A DNA stretch of 64,000 nt from Anaeromyxobacter soli (GCF_022808855.1 NZ_JAKZLF010000006.1:62001-126000); one strand, 5' to 3'; positions 26,178 to 35,158 are shown, counted from the stretch's first letter. Translations and numbers: made by a program. Notes: generated by a model not told the origin, from the letters alone.

Positions 26178-27259
26178 GCATCGTCGTCCGCGAAGTCGAG
26201 AAGGCCTTCGACGCCACCCCCGTCCTGCGCGGCGTCTCCCTCGAGATCCCGGACGGCGAGCTCGTCGCGCTGCTCGGCCCCTCCGGCTGCGGGAAGACGA
26301 CCCTGCTCCGGATCATCGCGGGGCTCGAGTCCGCCGACGCGGGCGAGGTGCGGCACGACGGCGAGGACGTCTCCGCGCGGAGCGCGCGGGAGCGGAACGT
26401 GGGCGTGGTGTTCCAGCACTACGCGCTCTTCCGGCACATGACCGTGGAGGAGAACGTCGCGTTCGCGCTGCGCGTGCGGAGGCGCCCGCGGGCGCAGGTG
26501 GCCGCGCGCGTCGCCGAGCTGCTCCGCCTCGTCCAGCTCGAGGGCCTCAAGGGACGTTATCCGCAGCAGCTCTCGGGCGGGCAGCGCCAGCGCGTCGCGC
26601 TCGCGCGCGCCCTCGCGACCGAGCCGCGGATCCTGCTCCTCGACGAGCCCTTCGGCGCGCTCGACGCCCGCGTGCGCCAGGAGCTGCGCCGCTGGCTGCG
26701 GCGCCTCCACGACGAGCTCCACGTCACGAGCGTCTTCGTCACGCACGACCAGGAGGAGGCGTTCGAGGTGGCCGACCGCGTGGTGCTCATGAACGCGGGG
26801 CGCGTGGAGCAGGTCGGGACGCCGGCGCAGGTGTTCGAGGAGCCCGCGAGCGCCTTCGTGATGCGCTTCCTCGGCGCGGTGAACGCCTTCAAGGGCTGGG
26901 TCGAGGGCGACCGCGCGTTCGTGAGCGGCCTCGACCTCGAGCTCGTGGCGCCCGCGTCCGCGGCGCACCGCGCGCGCGCACACGTCTTCGTCCGTCCGCA
27001 CGAGCTCGACGTCCACCGCGCCCCCGTCCCCGGCTCGTTCGCGGCGAACGTGGACCGCGTGCTGCCGCTCGGCGCCGCCGTCCGGATCGAGCTGTCGGCG
27101 CCAGGGTTCGGCGGGATGGTGGAGGCGGAGCTCGACGTCCGCCGGAGCGAGGCGCTCGCGCTCGCTCCCGGAGACGCGGTGCACCTCTCCCCGCGCCGGG
27201 TGCGCGTGTTCCCCTCGCGCGAGGACGAGCTCGACAGCCTCACGGCGAGCGGCCTGTGA
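26174..27259 (+). CDS. cysA: Sulfate ABC transporter ATPase CysA
   Basis: 361-residue ATP-binding subunit. Walker [11 protein letters not shown]-loop [12 protein letters not shown], signature [15 protein letters not shown], Walker [14 protein letters not shown], then H-loop [15 protein letters not shown]. The C-terminal 120 residues form the TOBE-like regulatory domain ([15 protein letters not shown]). ATG at 26174 overlaps the cysW stop (ATGA). Closes the transport module; a 111-base gap separates it from the cystathionine beta-synthase gene. Confidence 0.94.
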   Translation: MSIVVREVEKAFDATPVLRGVSLEIPDGELVALLGPSGCGKTTLLRIIAGLESADAGEVRHDGEDVSARSARERNVGVVFQHYALFRHMTVEENVAFALRVRRRPRAQVAARVAELLRLVQLEGLKGRYPQQLSGGQRQRVALARALATEPRILLLDEPFGALDARVRQELRRWLRRLHDELHVTSVFVTHDQEEAFEVADRVVLMNAGRVEQVGTPAQVFEEPASAFVMRFLGAVNAFKGWVEGDRAFVSGLDLELVAPASAAHRARAHVFVRPHELDVHRAPVPGSFAANVDRVLPLGAAVRIELSAPGFGGMVEAELDVRRSEALALAPGDAVHLSPRRVRVFPSREDELDSLTASGL

Positions 27260-27370
27260 CGCGCTCCCTCCGCCAGGGCGCTCGACGCGCCGGCCCGTGA
27301 GACGGGCGCGGTCGTGGGGTATACCGGACGCGAGGACCGGCAGACCCCACCGCCCCCGAAGGAGCCCGAG

Positions 27371-28759
27371 ATGCCCGCGCCCACCGCCCCCTCCTCCGCA
27401 GACGGCGCGCTCGCCCTCGTCGGCGGCACGCCGATGGTCCGGGTGCGCCAGCTCGACACCGGGCCGTGCGAGCTCTACCTCAAGCTCGAGAGCGCCAACC
27501 CGGGCGGATCGATCAAGGACCGCATCGGCGTCTCGATGATCGCCGCCGCCGAGCGAGACGGGGAGCTTCACGCCGGGCAGCGGCACCTCGTGGAGGCGAC
27601 GGCGGGCAACACGGGCCTCGGGCTCGCGCTCGTCGCCTCGCAGCGCGGGTACCGCCTCACCCTCGTCATCCCCGACAAGATGAGCCGGGAGAAGATCCTG
27701 CACCTCAAGGCGCTCGGCGCCGAGATCGTGATGACCCGCTCCGACGTCGAGAAGGGTCACCCGGAGTACTACCAGGACCTGGCCGAGCGGATCGCGCGGG
27801 AGGAGGGCGCGTTCTACGTGAACCAGTTCGGGAACCCGGCCAACCCGCTCGCGCACGAGACCACCACGGGCCCCGAGATCGCGGAGCAGCTCGGCGGCAA
27901 GCTCGACGCGATGGTCTGCGGCGTCGGCTCGGGTGGCACCCTCACCGGGCTCTCGCGCCACTTCGCGCGGGCGATGCCCGCCTGCGAGATGGTGCTCGCC
28001 GACCCGGAGGGCTCCGTCCTCGCGGGGTTCGTGGAGACCGGCACGGTGGGCAAGGCGGGGTCGTGGCTCGTCGAGGGCATCGGCGAGGACTTCGTGCCGC
28101 CCATCGCGGATCTCTCACGCGTGCGCCGGGCGTACCGGATCCCGGATCGGGAGAGCCTCGAGACCGCCCGCGACCTGCTGCGGAAGGAGGGCCTCCTCGG
28201 CGGCTCCTCCACGGGCACCCTCGTCGCAGCCGCGCTCCGCTACTGCCGCGAGCAGGACCGCCCGCGGCGGGTCTGCACGCTCGTCTGCGACTCGGGGAAC
28301 AAGTACCTGTCGAAGATGTTCGACGACCTCTGGATGCTCGACCAGGGGCTCTCCGCCCGGCCGCTCGTTGGGGACCTGACGGATCTCGTGACGCGCCGCT
28401 TCGCGGACCGCGCGGTGGTGACGGTCGGCCCCGGAGACCCGCTCCTCGTCGCGCTGAACCGCATGAAGGCGAACGACGTGTCGCAGCTCCCGGTCGTCGA
28501 CGGCCGCCGCATCGTCGGGATCGTGGACGAGTCGGACCTGCTGTCCGCCGCCCTCGAGGACGAGCGGCGCCTCGCGCAGCCGGTGCGAGACGTCATGGCC
28601 ACGCGGCTCGAGACGGTGTCGCCCTCGACGCCGCTCCGCGAGCTGCTCCCGATGTTCGCCGCGGGGCTCGTCCCCATCGTGATGGACGGCGACGCGTTCG
28701 TGGGGCTCGTGACCCGGATGGACGTGCTCGGGCACCTCCGTCGCGCCGTGAAGGGGTGA
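27371..28759 (+). CDS. Cystathionine beta-synthase with C-terminal CBS pair
   Basis: 462-residue PLP enzyme. PLP lysine in NPGGSIKDRIG (about residue 50), asparagine loop EATAGNTGLGLAL, glycine loop GVGSGGTLTGL, and GGSSTGTLVAA. Residues about 345-460 are two CBS domains (MKANDVSQLPVVDGRRIVGI; VPIVMDGDAFVGLVTRMDVL), as in the regulated cystathionine beta-synthases rather than plain cysteine synthase. GAAGGAG six bases before the ATG supports this start. It would use serine or acetylserine with homocysteine or sulfide and so links the sulfate operon to cysteine and transsulfuration. Confidence 0.9.
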   Translation: MPAPTAPSSADGALALVGGTPMVRVRQLDTGPCELYLKLESANPGGSIKDRIGVSMIAAAERDGELHAGQRHLVEATAGNTGLGLALVASQRGYRLTLVIPDKMSREKILHLKALGAEIVMTRSDVEKGHPEYYQDLAERIAREEGAFYVNQFGNPANPLAHETTTGPEIAEQLGGKLDAMVCGVGSGGTLTGLSRHFARAMPACEMVLADPEGSVLAGFVETGTVGKAGSWLVEGIGEDFVPPIADLSRVRRAYRIPDRESLETARDLLRKEGLLGGSSTGTLVAAALRYCREQDRPRRVCTLVCDSGNKYLSKMFDDLWMLDQGLSARPLVGDLTDLVTRRFADRAVVTVGPGDPLLVALNRMKANDVSQLPVVDGRRIVGIVDESDLLSAALEDERRLAQPVRDVMATRLETVSPSTPLRELLPMFAAGLVPIVMDGDAFVGLVTRMDVLGHLRRAVKG

Positions 28760-29207
28760 GGCGAGCCCTGTCACGCGCGACGGCGGCGCTCTCCGGGCGC
28801 GAGCGGCGGGCGCCCCGCGGCCTCATGGCGCCACCACCCGCCCGCATGGACCTGCTGCGACGCACGCTGCCTGCCTGCGCCGGGCGGCCTCGTCGTTGCG
28901 CTCCTCGACGTGCCTTACAGGCCTGAGGATTCGTCACATCTTCGGCTGCTGACCGGGGGAGCGGCTTCGGTCGGCCGAGCGGCGCACCACGCGCTCCGGC
29001 TGGGCATCGACGGGTCGGCACGCGCACGCCGGGAACTCTCCGGGCGGAGCACTGCGGGCGGCAGAGCGGTGAGCGTCACCGGCGGGGGCGCAGGGGTTCG
29101 GAAGCCGGAAGTAAGCGAGCGGCGAGCCGTCGCTCCAGCCTGGCGACCATGCGAGACCGGCCCTCCGTTCTGCCTGGAAGTCCCGCCAGCTCCGTGGCGG
29201 CCGCAAA
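28760..29207. other. Intergenic region 5' to the left end of the HNH unit
   Basis: 448 bases with no convincing gene. It contains the left copy of the inverted repeat at 28909-28931; the remaining sequence is the 3' flank of the HNH endonuclease gene. Open frames on both strands have no recognisable domains. Confidence 0.5.
28909..28931 (+). repeat. Left imperfect inverted repeat flanking the HNH region
   Basis: 23 bases beginning CGTGCCT and containing GCCTTACAGGC at 28912-28922. The reverse complement of 30996-31018 matches it at 17 of 23 positions, including the outer seven. The two copies bracket about 2.1 kb containing only the HNH gene. No target duplication was recognised. Confidence 0.45.
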
Positions 29208-30410
29208 TCACGGCGCCCACCTCCCCAGCTGCATGACCGGACGCAGAGGTGCCACGTCAGCGTGCGCGGGCGGCGTCGGCCCGTCGCCCGCGTCGCGGCG
29301 GAAGCGATCCATGTGCTCGCGCCCGAAGCTCCTCTCTGCGTGAAGCAGATTGTGGGCTCGGCAGGCGAGCCGCAGGTTGTCGACCGTCGATGGTCCCCCG
29401 AGGGAGGCGGGTTGAACGTGGTCGAGCTCGAGCTTCCAGCGGCTCTTGCAGCGGGAGCCGTCCGGGCCGACCCAGGCGCAGCGCCCGCCGTCGCGCTTCC
29501 ACACGGCGCGGCGCACTATCGCCGGGATCGTGGTCCTCCCCTCCGAAGGCTTCGCCGCGGCCGCCGTCCCGGCCTGCTCATCCGTGGCCTGCTTCGCGCC
29601 CTTCGTCTCCCGCTCCGGCGCGACCGCGCCCTTGCGCTTGCCGTGCTTCTCGATGGCGCAGCGGATCGCCTCGCGGAGCACCGCCGCGAGGTCACCGTCC
29701 GGGACCTTGTGCGACAGGAGCGAGCGGAGCGTCTCGAGGTCCTCCTTGCAGGCACGGTCGAGGGTGACGCGGAGCGACCATTGGCTCTCCGAGACGGCGA
29801 GCGTCTCGGCCCTTCGCTTCGGCTGCGCGAGAGTGGGCGGGTGCGCCGGCAGCGCGCCGGCCGTGGGACCGGGGCCGAGGGTAGGCTCCGCAGGGCCGGG
29901 TGCGGTCGCCGCCTCGGCCCGCTCGGCCTGCGGGAGCTCTAGCGCTGCGCCCACCACGGCGGGCGCGCGTTCGGTGAGCTTGCGTAGGCCTGCGCGCGGA
30001 GCGGTGCGCGCCTGGATGGAGACGACGAGGTGCTCGACCTCGGCCCGGGTCCGGAAGGCGGCGCGAGCGAGGAGATCGCCCACGTTCTGCTCCGTGAGCA
30101 CCTGGCCGAGGAGCGCCACGGTGGACAGGCAAAGACGCCCATCGCGCAGCGGAGCCTCGAGGATCGGGAAGCGGCGCAGCACCCGCATCGCCTGGATGCG
30201 CCGGCCGGCGGCGCCCTCCCGGAGGTGGAGCGCCTCCAAACAGTACGCCCAGAGGGACGCATGGCCGATCTCGACGAAGGCGCGGCGCCGATCGAATTCG
30301 TCGAGGTGCAGGAGGAAGTCGACCTGGACGTTCCGTTCCTCCCCGGCGAGCTCGCGCAGGCGCAGGGCGAGGACGTTCGACTCGAGAGAAGCGGGAGTGA
30401 GCGCAGACAT
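29208..30410 (-). CDS. HNH endonuclease domain protein
   Basis: 400 residues. N-terminal helical region (about 1-130) of the kind found in DUF222/HNH proteins (SHASLWAYCLEALHLREG-like segment, LSTVALLGQVLTEQNV), a variable Ala/Pro-rich middle, and a C-terminal HNH nuclease (about 295-365): RRAVWKRDGGRC, a second zinc Cys in DGSRCKSRW, the catalytic LELDHVQP, GGPSTVDNLRLACRAHN. This would be a metal-dependent DNA nuclease. ATG at 30410 with GGAGG about nine bases upstream. Such genes occur in several divergent copies in high-GC genomes, often as selfish or defence-linked units. Confidence 0.82.
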   Translation of the reverse strand: MSALTPASLESNVLALRLRELAGEERNVQVDFLLHLDEFDRRRAFVEIGHASLWAYCLEALHLREGAAGRRIQAMRVLRRFPILEAPLRDGRLCLSTVALLGQVLTEQNVGDLLARAAFRTRAEVEHLVVSIQARTAPRAGLRKLTERAPAVVGAALELPQAERAEAATAPGPAEPTLGPGPTAGALPAHPPTLAQPKRRAETLAVSESQWSLRVTLDRACKEDLETLRSLLSHKVPDGDLAAVLREAIRCAIEKHGKRKGAVAPERETKGAKQATDEQAGTAAAAKPSEGRTTIPAIVRRAVWKRDGGRCAWVGPDGSRCKSRWKLELDHVQPASLGGPSTVDNLRLACRAHNLLHAERSFGREHMDRFRRDAGDGPTPPAHADVAPLRPVMQLGRWAP

Positions 30411-30876
30411 GGGGATGCACCTCCAGTACACCCTTCGTAGCACGCGATTTTCGAAGCTCCGGAGACGCTCCAGGCTCGCGTCTGTGCGGCGTTCTCCGGC
30501 GCACCCTCGTCGTTGCCCCAAGGAGATCGGCGCGCGCTTCACGCGCGAGAAGCGTGCGCGAGAGCGGCCTTCCCGCGCCGCCCGTGTGCCTGAGCGCAAT
30601 CGGGGCGAGAGGGCGTCAATGGGGAATGTTTCACCCACCGCAACTGGGACGCCTCACCTCGCCGCGAGAAGAGCCGCGACACCGGCCGGCACTGTCGCTG
30701 GCGATAGCTGTCACCGTGGGTGAATACGGTCGACCTTCCACGACGCTCCAGCCCGTGCTCCGGGGCGAGCTGCGGAGGCGTCTTCGAGAAGTCCGCGCGC
30801 ACCCCGCGCGAAGTCACTCCGTCGCCCCCCCCGACACACGGCGAGACGCTCGCCTGCTCCACCGCCCTCCCGCGTT

Positions 30877-30916
30877 CGACGGGGTCCGAGCACGAGCGCG
30901 TGCGCGGACCCCGTCG
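30877..30916. repeat. 40-base hairpin with perfect 12-base stem
   Basis: CGACGGGGTCCG (30877-30888) and its exact reverse complement (30905-30916) are separated by 16 bases, and the loop itself contains a GCAC/GTGC pair. No T-run follows on either strand, and it is far from any gene end, so it is not an obvious terminator. Confidence 0.8.
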
Positions 30917-30995
30917 ATGCCCGAATCCGACATGCGCACTGAAGCCGTGGTCGAACCACCCGCCGCTCGTCCGGCGAGTACCTGCACTTGTGATG

Positions 30996-31018
30996 AATGA
31001 TGAGGCCTTACAGGCACG
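30996..31018 (-). repeat. Right imperfect inverted repeat flanking the HNH region
   Basis: Contains a second exact copy of GCCTTACAGGC (31005-31015); on the minus strand the 23-base sequence aligns with 28909-28931 at 17 positions. Lies 85 bases from the end of the pirin gene. Confidence 0.45.
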
Positions 31019-31102
31019 CCTGCGGTGCTCACTCCTCGGGGCGCCCAGCTCGGCGACGGCATCGCGCGTCTCGCGACGGCTCCATGCAAGCGAGGGGCGC
31101 CA

Positions 31103-32017
31103 TCAGCGCCTGCCGGCCTTGATGAACGTGCCCGCCTCGAGCTCCTCGAACGCGGTTCGCAGCTCCTCCTGCGTATTCATCACGATCGGCCCGTACCAGG
31201 CGACGGGCTCGCCGATCGGCTTCCCCGAGACGAGCAGGAACCGCACCGGCTGCGCCTCGGTCGTGACGGCCACCGCATCTCCGTCGCCGAAGAGCACGAG
31301 GTGCCCGTCGTCGATGAGGGCGTCGCGCTTCAAGTCGAAGTAGCCCGCCCCCTCGGCCTCGTAGGAGTAGGGATCCCGCTGCGGGCCGAACATGGCCTCG
31401 CCGCCGAAGACGTACGCGAAGACCGTGTGTCCACGCGGCGTCTCGCGGGAGAAGGTGACGCCCGGCGGCACGGTGACGTCGAGGTACTCGGGCTGCGTCA
31501 CCACGTCGGTCACCGGCCCGGTGGTCCGGTTCACGGCGCCGGCGATCACCTTGATCGTGGCGCCGCTCCCGTCCTTCACCTCGGGGATCTGCGCCGCCGA
31601 GATGCCCCGGTAGCGTGGAGCCATCATCTTGTCCGCGGCCGGCAGGTTCGCCCACAGCTGGAAGCCGTACATCGCGCCCGACGGATCCCCCTTCGGCATC
31701 TCCTGGTGGATGATCCCGCTTCCGGCGGTCATCCACTGCACGTCCCCCGGGGAGATCACGCCGCGGTTGCCGAGGCTGTCGCCGTGCTCCACCTCGCCGC
31801 GCAGGACGTAGGTGATGGTCTCCATGCCCCGGTGCGGGTGCCAGGGAAAGCCTTTCCGGTAGTGCTCCGGCTCGTCCGAGCGGAAGTCGTCGAGCAGCAG
31901 GAAGGGGTCGTAGAGCTCCGGGGGACCGAAGCCGATGGCGCGGCGGAGGTGGACGCCGGCCCCCTCGACCGTGGCCCGGCTCTTCACGACCTTGCGGATG
32001 CGTCGCTCCTCGGCCAC
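31103..32017 (-). CDS. Pirin family protein (bicupin)
   Basis: 304-residue double cupin. The N-terminal metal-binding cupin is intact: FPWHPHRGMETITYVLRGEV with the two His and Glu ligands, then MTAGSGIIHQEMP with the third His. The C-terminal cupin (VFAYVFGGEAMFG, HLVLFGDGDAV) lacks obvious ligands, as in other pirins. Bacterial pirins act as quercetinases or redox-linked regulators. GTG start at 32017 has GGGAGG 7-12 bases upstream. Divergent from the small sigma-54 driven gene at 32356. Confidence 0.9.
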   Translation of the reverse strand: MAEERRIRKVVKSRATVEGAGVHLRRAIGFGPPELYDPFLLLDDFRSDEPEHYRKGFPWHPHRGMETITYVLRGEVEHGDSLGNRGVISPGDVQWMTAGSGIIHQEMPKGDPSGAMYGFQLWANLPAADKMMAPRYRGISAAQIPEVKDGSGATIKVIAGAVNRTTGPVTDVVTQPEYLDVTVPPGVTFSRETPRGHTVFAYVFGGEAMFGPQRDPYSYEAEGAGYFDLKRDALIDDGHLVLFGDGDAVAVTTEAQPVRFLLVSGKPIGEPVAWYGPIVMNTQEELRTAFEELEAGTFIKAGRR

Positions 32018-32188
32018 GGGCGGCCTCCCTCTCCGGCGCGCGTTCGACGCCCGCGCCCCAGCGCGTGAGATGTCTCCGCGGGCCGGGGCTGTCAACCGAG
32101 CCGCGAGGCTGGCCACGAGGAGGGAGCCCGCGCCCATCCCTTCGCTCGCACGGCCGTCACCGCAGAGTGGAGGTGACGCGCCCTTCGC

Positions 32189-32216
32189 CGTGACCGAGCC
32201 GGTGACAGCGTGACCG
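32189..32216 (+). promoter_or_regulatory. 28-base upstream element, copy C (small CxCC protein)
   Basis: CGTGACCGAGCC, then GGTGACAG, ending CGTGACCG; no gaps against copies A and B and about 23 of 28 identities to copy A. It begins 112 bases upstream of a near-perfect sigma-54 promoter. Just upstream, CGTCACC (32155-32161) and GGTGACG (32172-32178) form a further inverted pair, so four GTGAC units lie in tandem here. This region (32018-32355) is shared with the divergent pirin gene. Confidence 0.7.
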
Positions 32217-32300
32217 CTCCGGCCCCGCCGCGCCCGTCATCCATCGCCACGATCCGCGCGATTGGCGGGCGAGCGGCGCGCGGCGAGTGCGCGCTCGAGC

Positions 32301-32316
32301 TGGCACGGGGGTCGCA
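32301..32316 (+). promoter_or_regulatory. Sigma-54 promoter of the small CxCC protein gene
   Basis: TGGCACG, four bases, TCGCA: 11 of 12 consensus positions with GG (32302) and GC (32314) 12 bases apart. Predicted start near 32327, about 29 bases before the ATG, leaving the CAGGAGAAG ribosome site inside the message. Confidence 0.8.
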
Positions 32317-32355
32317 GTCTCGATCGCTCGAACCCGTTCTCAGGAGAAGCCGCAC

Positions 32356-32640
32356 ATGCTCGCCCGCCTCATCCCTTTCGGCCTCGCAGCACTCATGACG
32401 GCGTCGGTCGCCGCCGCGTCGGACCTGCCGCCTCACGCGGGCTCGCACGACGACGTCACCTACGGCGACATCTCTCGCTCCTCCTTCGACGTCGCCCTGG
32501 CCCGGCCCGACGGCGCGACCGGGGTCGGCTCCCCGTACGACGACACGCGCTACGCGGCCCCGGAGGAGAGGACGTCCGCGGTCGCGGCACGCGAGCGGCG
32601 CCCCCACGACCGCGCCGCGTGCACGTGCTGCAAGGCGTGA
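32356..32640 (+). CDS. Small secreted protein with C-terminal Cys cluster, unknown
   Basis: 94 residues: signal peptide (MLARLIPFGLAALMTASVAA, cleavage near ASD), then a hydrophilic Asp/Arg/His-containing mature chain of about 70 residues that ends in HDRAACTCCKA. Three Cys in a CxCC arrangement and nearby His could bind a soft metal. CAGGAG at 32341 supports the ATG at 32356. It is a one-gene unit with its own sigma-54 promoter, 28-base element and terminator, convergent with the CopB ATPase gene. No family recognised. Confidence 0.65.
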   Translation: MLARLIPFGLAALMTASVAAASDLPPHAGSHDDVTYGDISRSSFDVALARPDGATGVGSPYDDTRYAAPEERTSAVAARERRPHDRAACTCCKA

Positions 32641-32652
32641 TCGCCTGACGCG

Positions 32653-32699
32653 GGCTTCGCTCGGGTGGAGCCCGCCATGGGATCCATCCGAGCGAAGCC
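32653..32699. terminator. Bidirectional terminator between convergent genes
   Basis: A 17-base stem (32653-32669 with 32683-32699; one G-T pair) and a 13-base loop, lying between the stop of the small secreted protein (32640) and the stop of the P-type ATPase (32718), which converge. Confidence 0.75.
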
Positions 32700-32717
32700 G
32701 TGAGGCTGCGTCGGGGG

Positions 32718-34811
32718 TCACAGCCGAGCGCGCCGCAGGAGCTGGGCGTTCACGGCGACGACCACGGTGCTGACGGACATGAGCACCGCGCCGATGGCCG
32801 GCGGGAGGAGGATGCCCCACGGCGCGAGGACGCCCGCGGCGAGCGGGATCGCGACGACGTTGTAGCCGGCGGCCCACCAGAGGTTCTGGATCATCTTGCG
32901 GTACGTCGCCCGGCTGAGCGCGACGATCCGCGGCACGTCGCGCGGGTCGCTCCGGACGAGCACGACGTCGCCGGCCTCGACCGCCACGTCCGTCCCGGCC
33001 CCGACGGCGATGCCGACGTCCGCGGTCACCAGGGCCGGCGCGTCGTTGACCCCATCCCCGACCATCGCGACGCGCTTGCCGCTCCGCTGCAGCGCCTCGA
33101 TGACCTCGGACTTGCGATCAGGGAGCACCTCCGCGTGGACGGCATCGATCCCGAGCTCTCCGGCCACCGCGGTCGCCACCGCGCGCGAGTCGCCGGTGAG
33201 CATCGCGACCTCGAGCCCCATCTCGTGGAGGCGGCGGACCGCGGCCGGGGACTCGGGCCGCACCGCGTCCGCGACCGCGAACGCCGCGACCGCCCTCCCC
33301 TCCTCGACCAGGAACACCACGGACTGGCCGCGCTCCGCGGCCTCGCGCGAGAACGCGTCGAGCTCGGCGGGGGGCGCGACGCCGAGCCGCCGGAGCAGGT
33401 TCGGCCCGCCGACGTGCCGCTCGCGCCCGTCCACCCGCGCGCGCACGCCGTGGCCCGGGATGGCCGCGAACGCCTGCGCCTCGGGGACGGCGAGGCCGCG
33501 CTCGCGCGCCGTGCGCACCACGGCCTGCGCGACCGGGTGCTCCGAGTCGCGCTCCACGGCGGCGGCCACGCGCAGCGCCTCGTCCTCGCCCATCCCGGCG
33601 GTGGACCGCACGGCGACCACGCGGTGCTCGCCGAGGGTGAGCGTCCCCGTCTTGTCGAAGACGATCGTGGTGAGGCGCCTCGCCTCCTCCAGGCCCCGCC
33701 GATGGCGCACGAGCAGGCCCGAGCGCGCGCCGAGGGTGGTCGAGATGGCGATGACGAGCGGGATGGCGAGCCCGAGGGCGTGCGGGCAGGCGATGACGAG
33801 GACCGTCACCACCCGCTCGACCACGAACGCGCCGGGCGCGCCGGCGAGCCGCCACGCCAGCGTGGTGAGGAGCGCCGCCGCGATGGCGGCGATCGTGAGC
33901 AGGAAGGCGGCGCGGTCCGCCAGCGCCTGCGCGCGCGAGCGCGAGGTCTGCGCGTGCTCCACCAGCCGCATGATCCCGGCGAGCGCGGTCCGCTCCCCCG
34001 TGCCGGTCACCTGCGCGCGCAGGGATCCGGCGCCGTTCACCGTACCGGCGATGACGCCGTCGCCAGGCCGCTTCTTCACCGGGCGGGACTCGCCGGTGAT
34101 CATCGACTCGTCGACGGCGCTCTCGCCGGACTGGACGCGCCCGTCGGCGGGCACGCGCGCGCCGGGCCGGACGAGCACGAGGTCGCCGTCACGCAGCGCG
34201 GCGAGAGGGACCTCCTCCTCGCGCCCGTCCACGACGCGCACCGCCGCCGAGGGGAGGAGCTTCGCGAGCTCCTTCAGCGCGCCCTGGGCCTGGGTGATGG
34301 ACCGCATCTCGATCCAGTGGCCGAGCAGCATCACCGTGACGAGGGTGGCGAGCTCCTCCCACAACGGCATCCCGGGGTAGCCGAGCGTCACCGCGGCGCT
34401 GAAGACGAACGCGACGCCGATCGCGAGCGCGATGAGCGTCATCATGCCCGGGAGGCGGTCCTTCACCTCGCGGACGGCGCCCTGGAGGAACGGCAGGCCT
34501 CCGTAGACGAACACGACCGCCCCGAGGAGCGGCGGGATCCACGTCGACCCCGGGAACGCGGGGGCGTGCCAGCCGGTCACCGAGGTGAGCATGTGGCCCC
34601 ACAGGACGGTGGGGATCGTGAGGGCGAGCGCGATCCAGAAGCGGCTGCGGAACATCGCCACGCTGTGGCCGGCGTGGCGGTCGTGCCCGCCGTGCGCGTG
34701 CTCCGCCGCGGCACGCTCGGGCGCGGCGGGCCCGGGCATCCCGTGCGCGTGCCCGTGCGCGCCGTGCCCGTGGCCCGCGTGTGCGCCCTGCGCCCGCTCC
34801 TCGCGCGCCAC
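32718..34811 (-). CDS. copB: CopB-type P1B-3 copper-translocating ATPase
   Basis: 697-residue ATP-driven metal exporter. His-rich cytoplasmic N-terminus ([27 protein letters not shown]) instead of a CxxC domain, eight membrane helices, A-domain TGES (about 240), transport motif CPH in ACPHALGLA (about 342), phosphorylation site DKTGTLT (about 385), nucleotide-site HP in SEHPVAQ and hinge GDGVNDAP (about 583). The CPH motif marks the P1B-3 group (CopB: Cu2+/Ag+), as opposed to CPC-type CopA. GTG start two bases after the stop of the DksA-like gene, so the two genes are an operon. Confidence 0.92.
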   Translation of the reverse strand: MAREERAQGAHAGHGHGAHGHAHGMPGPAAPERAAAEHAHGGHDRHAGHSVAMFRSRFWIALALTIPTVLWGHMLTSVTGWHAPAFPGSTWIPPLLGAVVFVYGGLPFLQGAVREVKDRLPGMMTLIALAIGVAFVFSAAVTLGYPGMPLWEELATLVTVMLLGHWIEMRSITQAQGALKELAKLLPSAAVRVVDGREEEVPLAALRDGDLVLVRPGARVPADGRVQSGESAVDESMITGESRPVKKRPGDGVIAGTVNGAGSLRAQVTGTGERTALAGIMRLVEHAQTSRSRAQALADRAAFLLTIAAIAAALLTTLAWRLAGAPGAFVVERVVTVLVIACPHALGLAIPLVIAISTTLGARSGLLVRHRRGLEEARRLTTIVFDKTGTLTLGEHRVVAVRSTAGMGEDEALRVAAAVERDSEHPVAQAVVRTARERGLAVPEAQAFAAIPGHGVRARVDGRERHVGGPNLLRRLGVAPPAELDAFSREAAERGQSVVFLVEEGRAVAAFAVADAVRPESPAAVRRLHEMGLEVAMLTGDSRAVATAVAGELGIDAVHAEVLPDRKSEVIEALQRSGKRVAMVGDGVNDAPALVTADVGIAVGAGTDVAVEAGDVVLVRSDPRDVPRIVALSRATYRKMIQNLWWAAGYNVVAIPLAAGVLAPWGILLPPAIGAVLMSVSTVVVAVNAQLLRRARL

Positions 34812-34813
34812 CT

Positions 34814-35158
34814 TCAGTCCTCGTCCACGTCGGCGCGCGCCCAGGGCACCGAGCGAAGCCGCTCGAACGGGATGGGCGCGCCGCTCCGCTCGCTCACGCC
34901 GTACGTCCCCGCGTCGAGCTTCGCGAGGGCTCGCTCGACCTCGGCGAGGAGCGCGCGCTCGCGCTCGACGACCCTCTGCTGGTGCTCTCCCTCCGTCGAG
35001 CGCTGCGCCACCTCCTCGAGCTCGGTGCGCTCGTCGTCCGACGGCGCGGCGCCCGCGGGCGCCGCCAGCACGCGGGCGATCCTCTCGCGCTCGACCTCGA
35101 GCGCGCGGCGTAGGGTCTCGAGCTGCGCCTTCGTGAGCACGGACGTGGAGCTCGCCAC
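34814..35158 (-). CDS. DksA/TraR-like protein lacking the zinc finger cysteines
   Basis: 114 residues, mostly coiled-coil ([56 protein letters not shown]), then the DksA-type tail [24 protein letters not shown]. In typical DksA/TraR proteins four Cys of a zinc finger occur in this tail; here all are replaced, as in zinc-independent DksA paralogues, which helps function when zinc or redox conditions are poor. GTG start at 35158, chosen because AGGAGGGG precedes it; an ATG at 35200 gives 14 more unlikely residues. Upstream gene of the CopB ATPase. Confidence 0.75.
   Translation of the reverse strand: MASSTSVLTKAQLETLRRALEVERERIARVLAAPAGAAPSDDERTELEEVAQRSTEGEHQQRVVERERALLAEVERALAKLDAGTYGVSERSGAPIPFERLRSVPWARADVDED

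Larger units (their letters stand above)
30411..31102. other. Long noncoding region upstream of the HNH gene
   Basis: 692 bases without a supportable gene. It holds a nine-base inverted pair (TTCACCCAC at 30630, GTGGGTGAA at 30716), the long hairpin at 30877-30916 and the right inverted repeat at 30996-31018. Translations in all frames lack domain-like sequence. It may be decayed mobile DNA. Confidence 0.5.

Noticed and set aside
30720-31343. Possible small genes in the noncoding region between the HNH and pirin genes
   Set aside because: No ribosome site, no conserved-looking motifs, and their 3' parts run into the pirin gene in the opposite sense.
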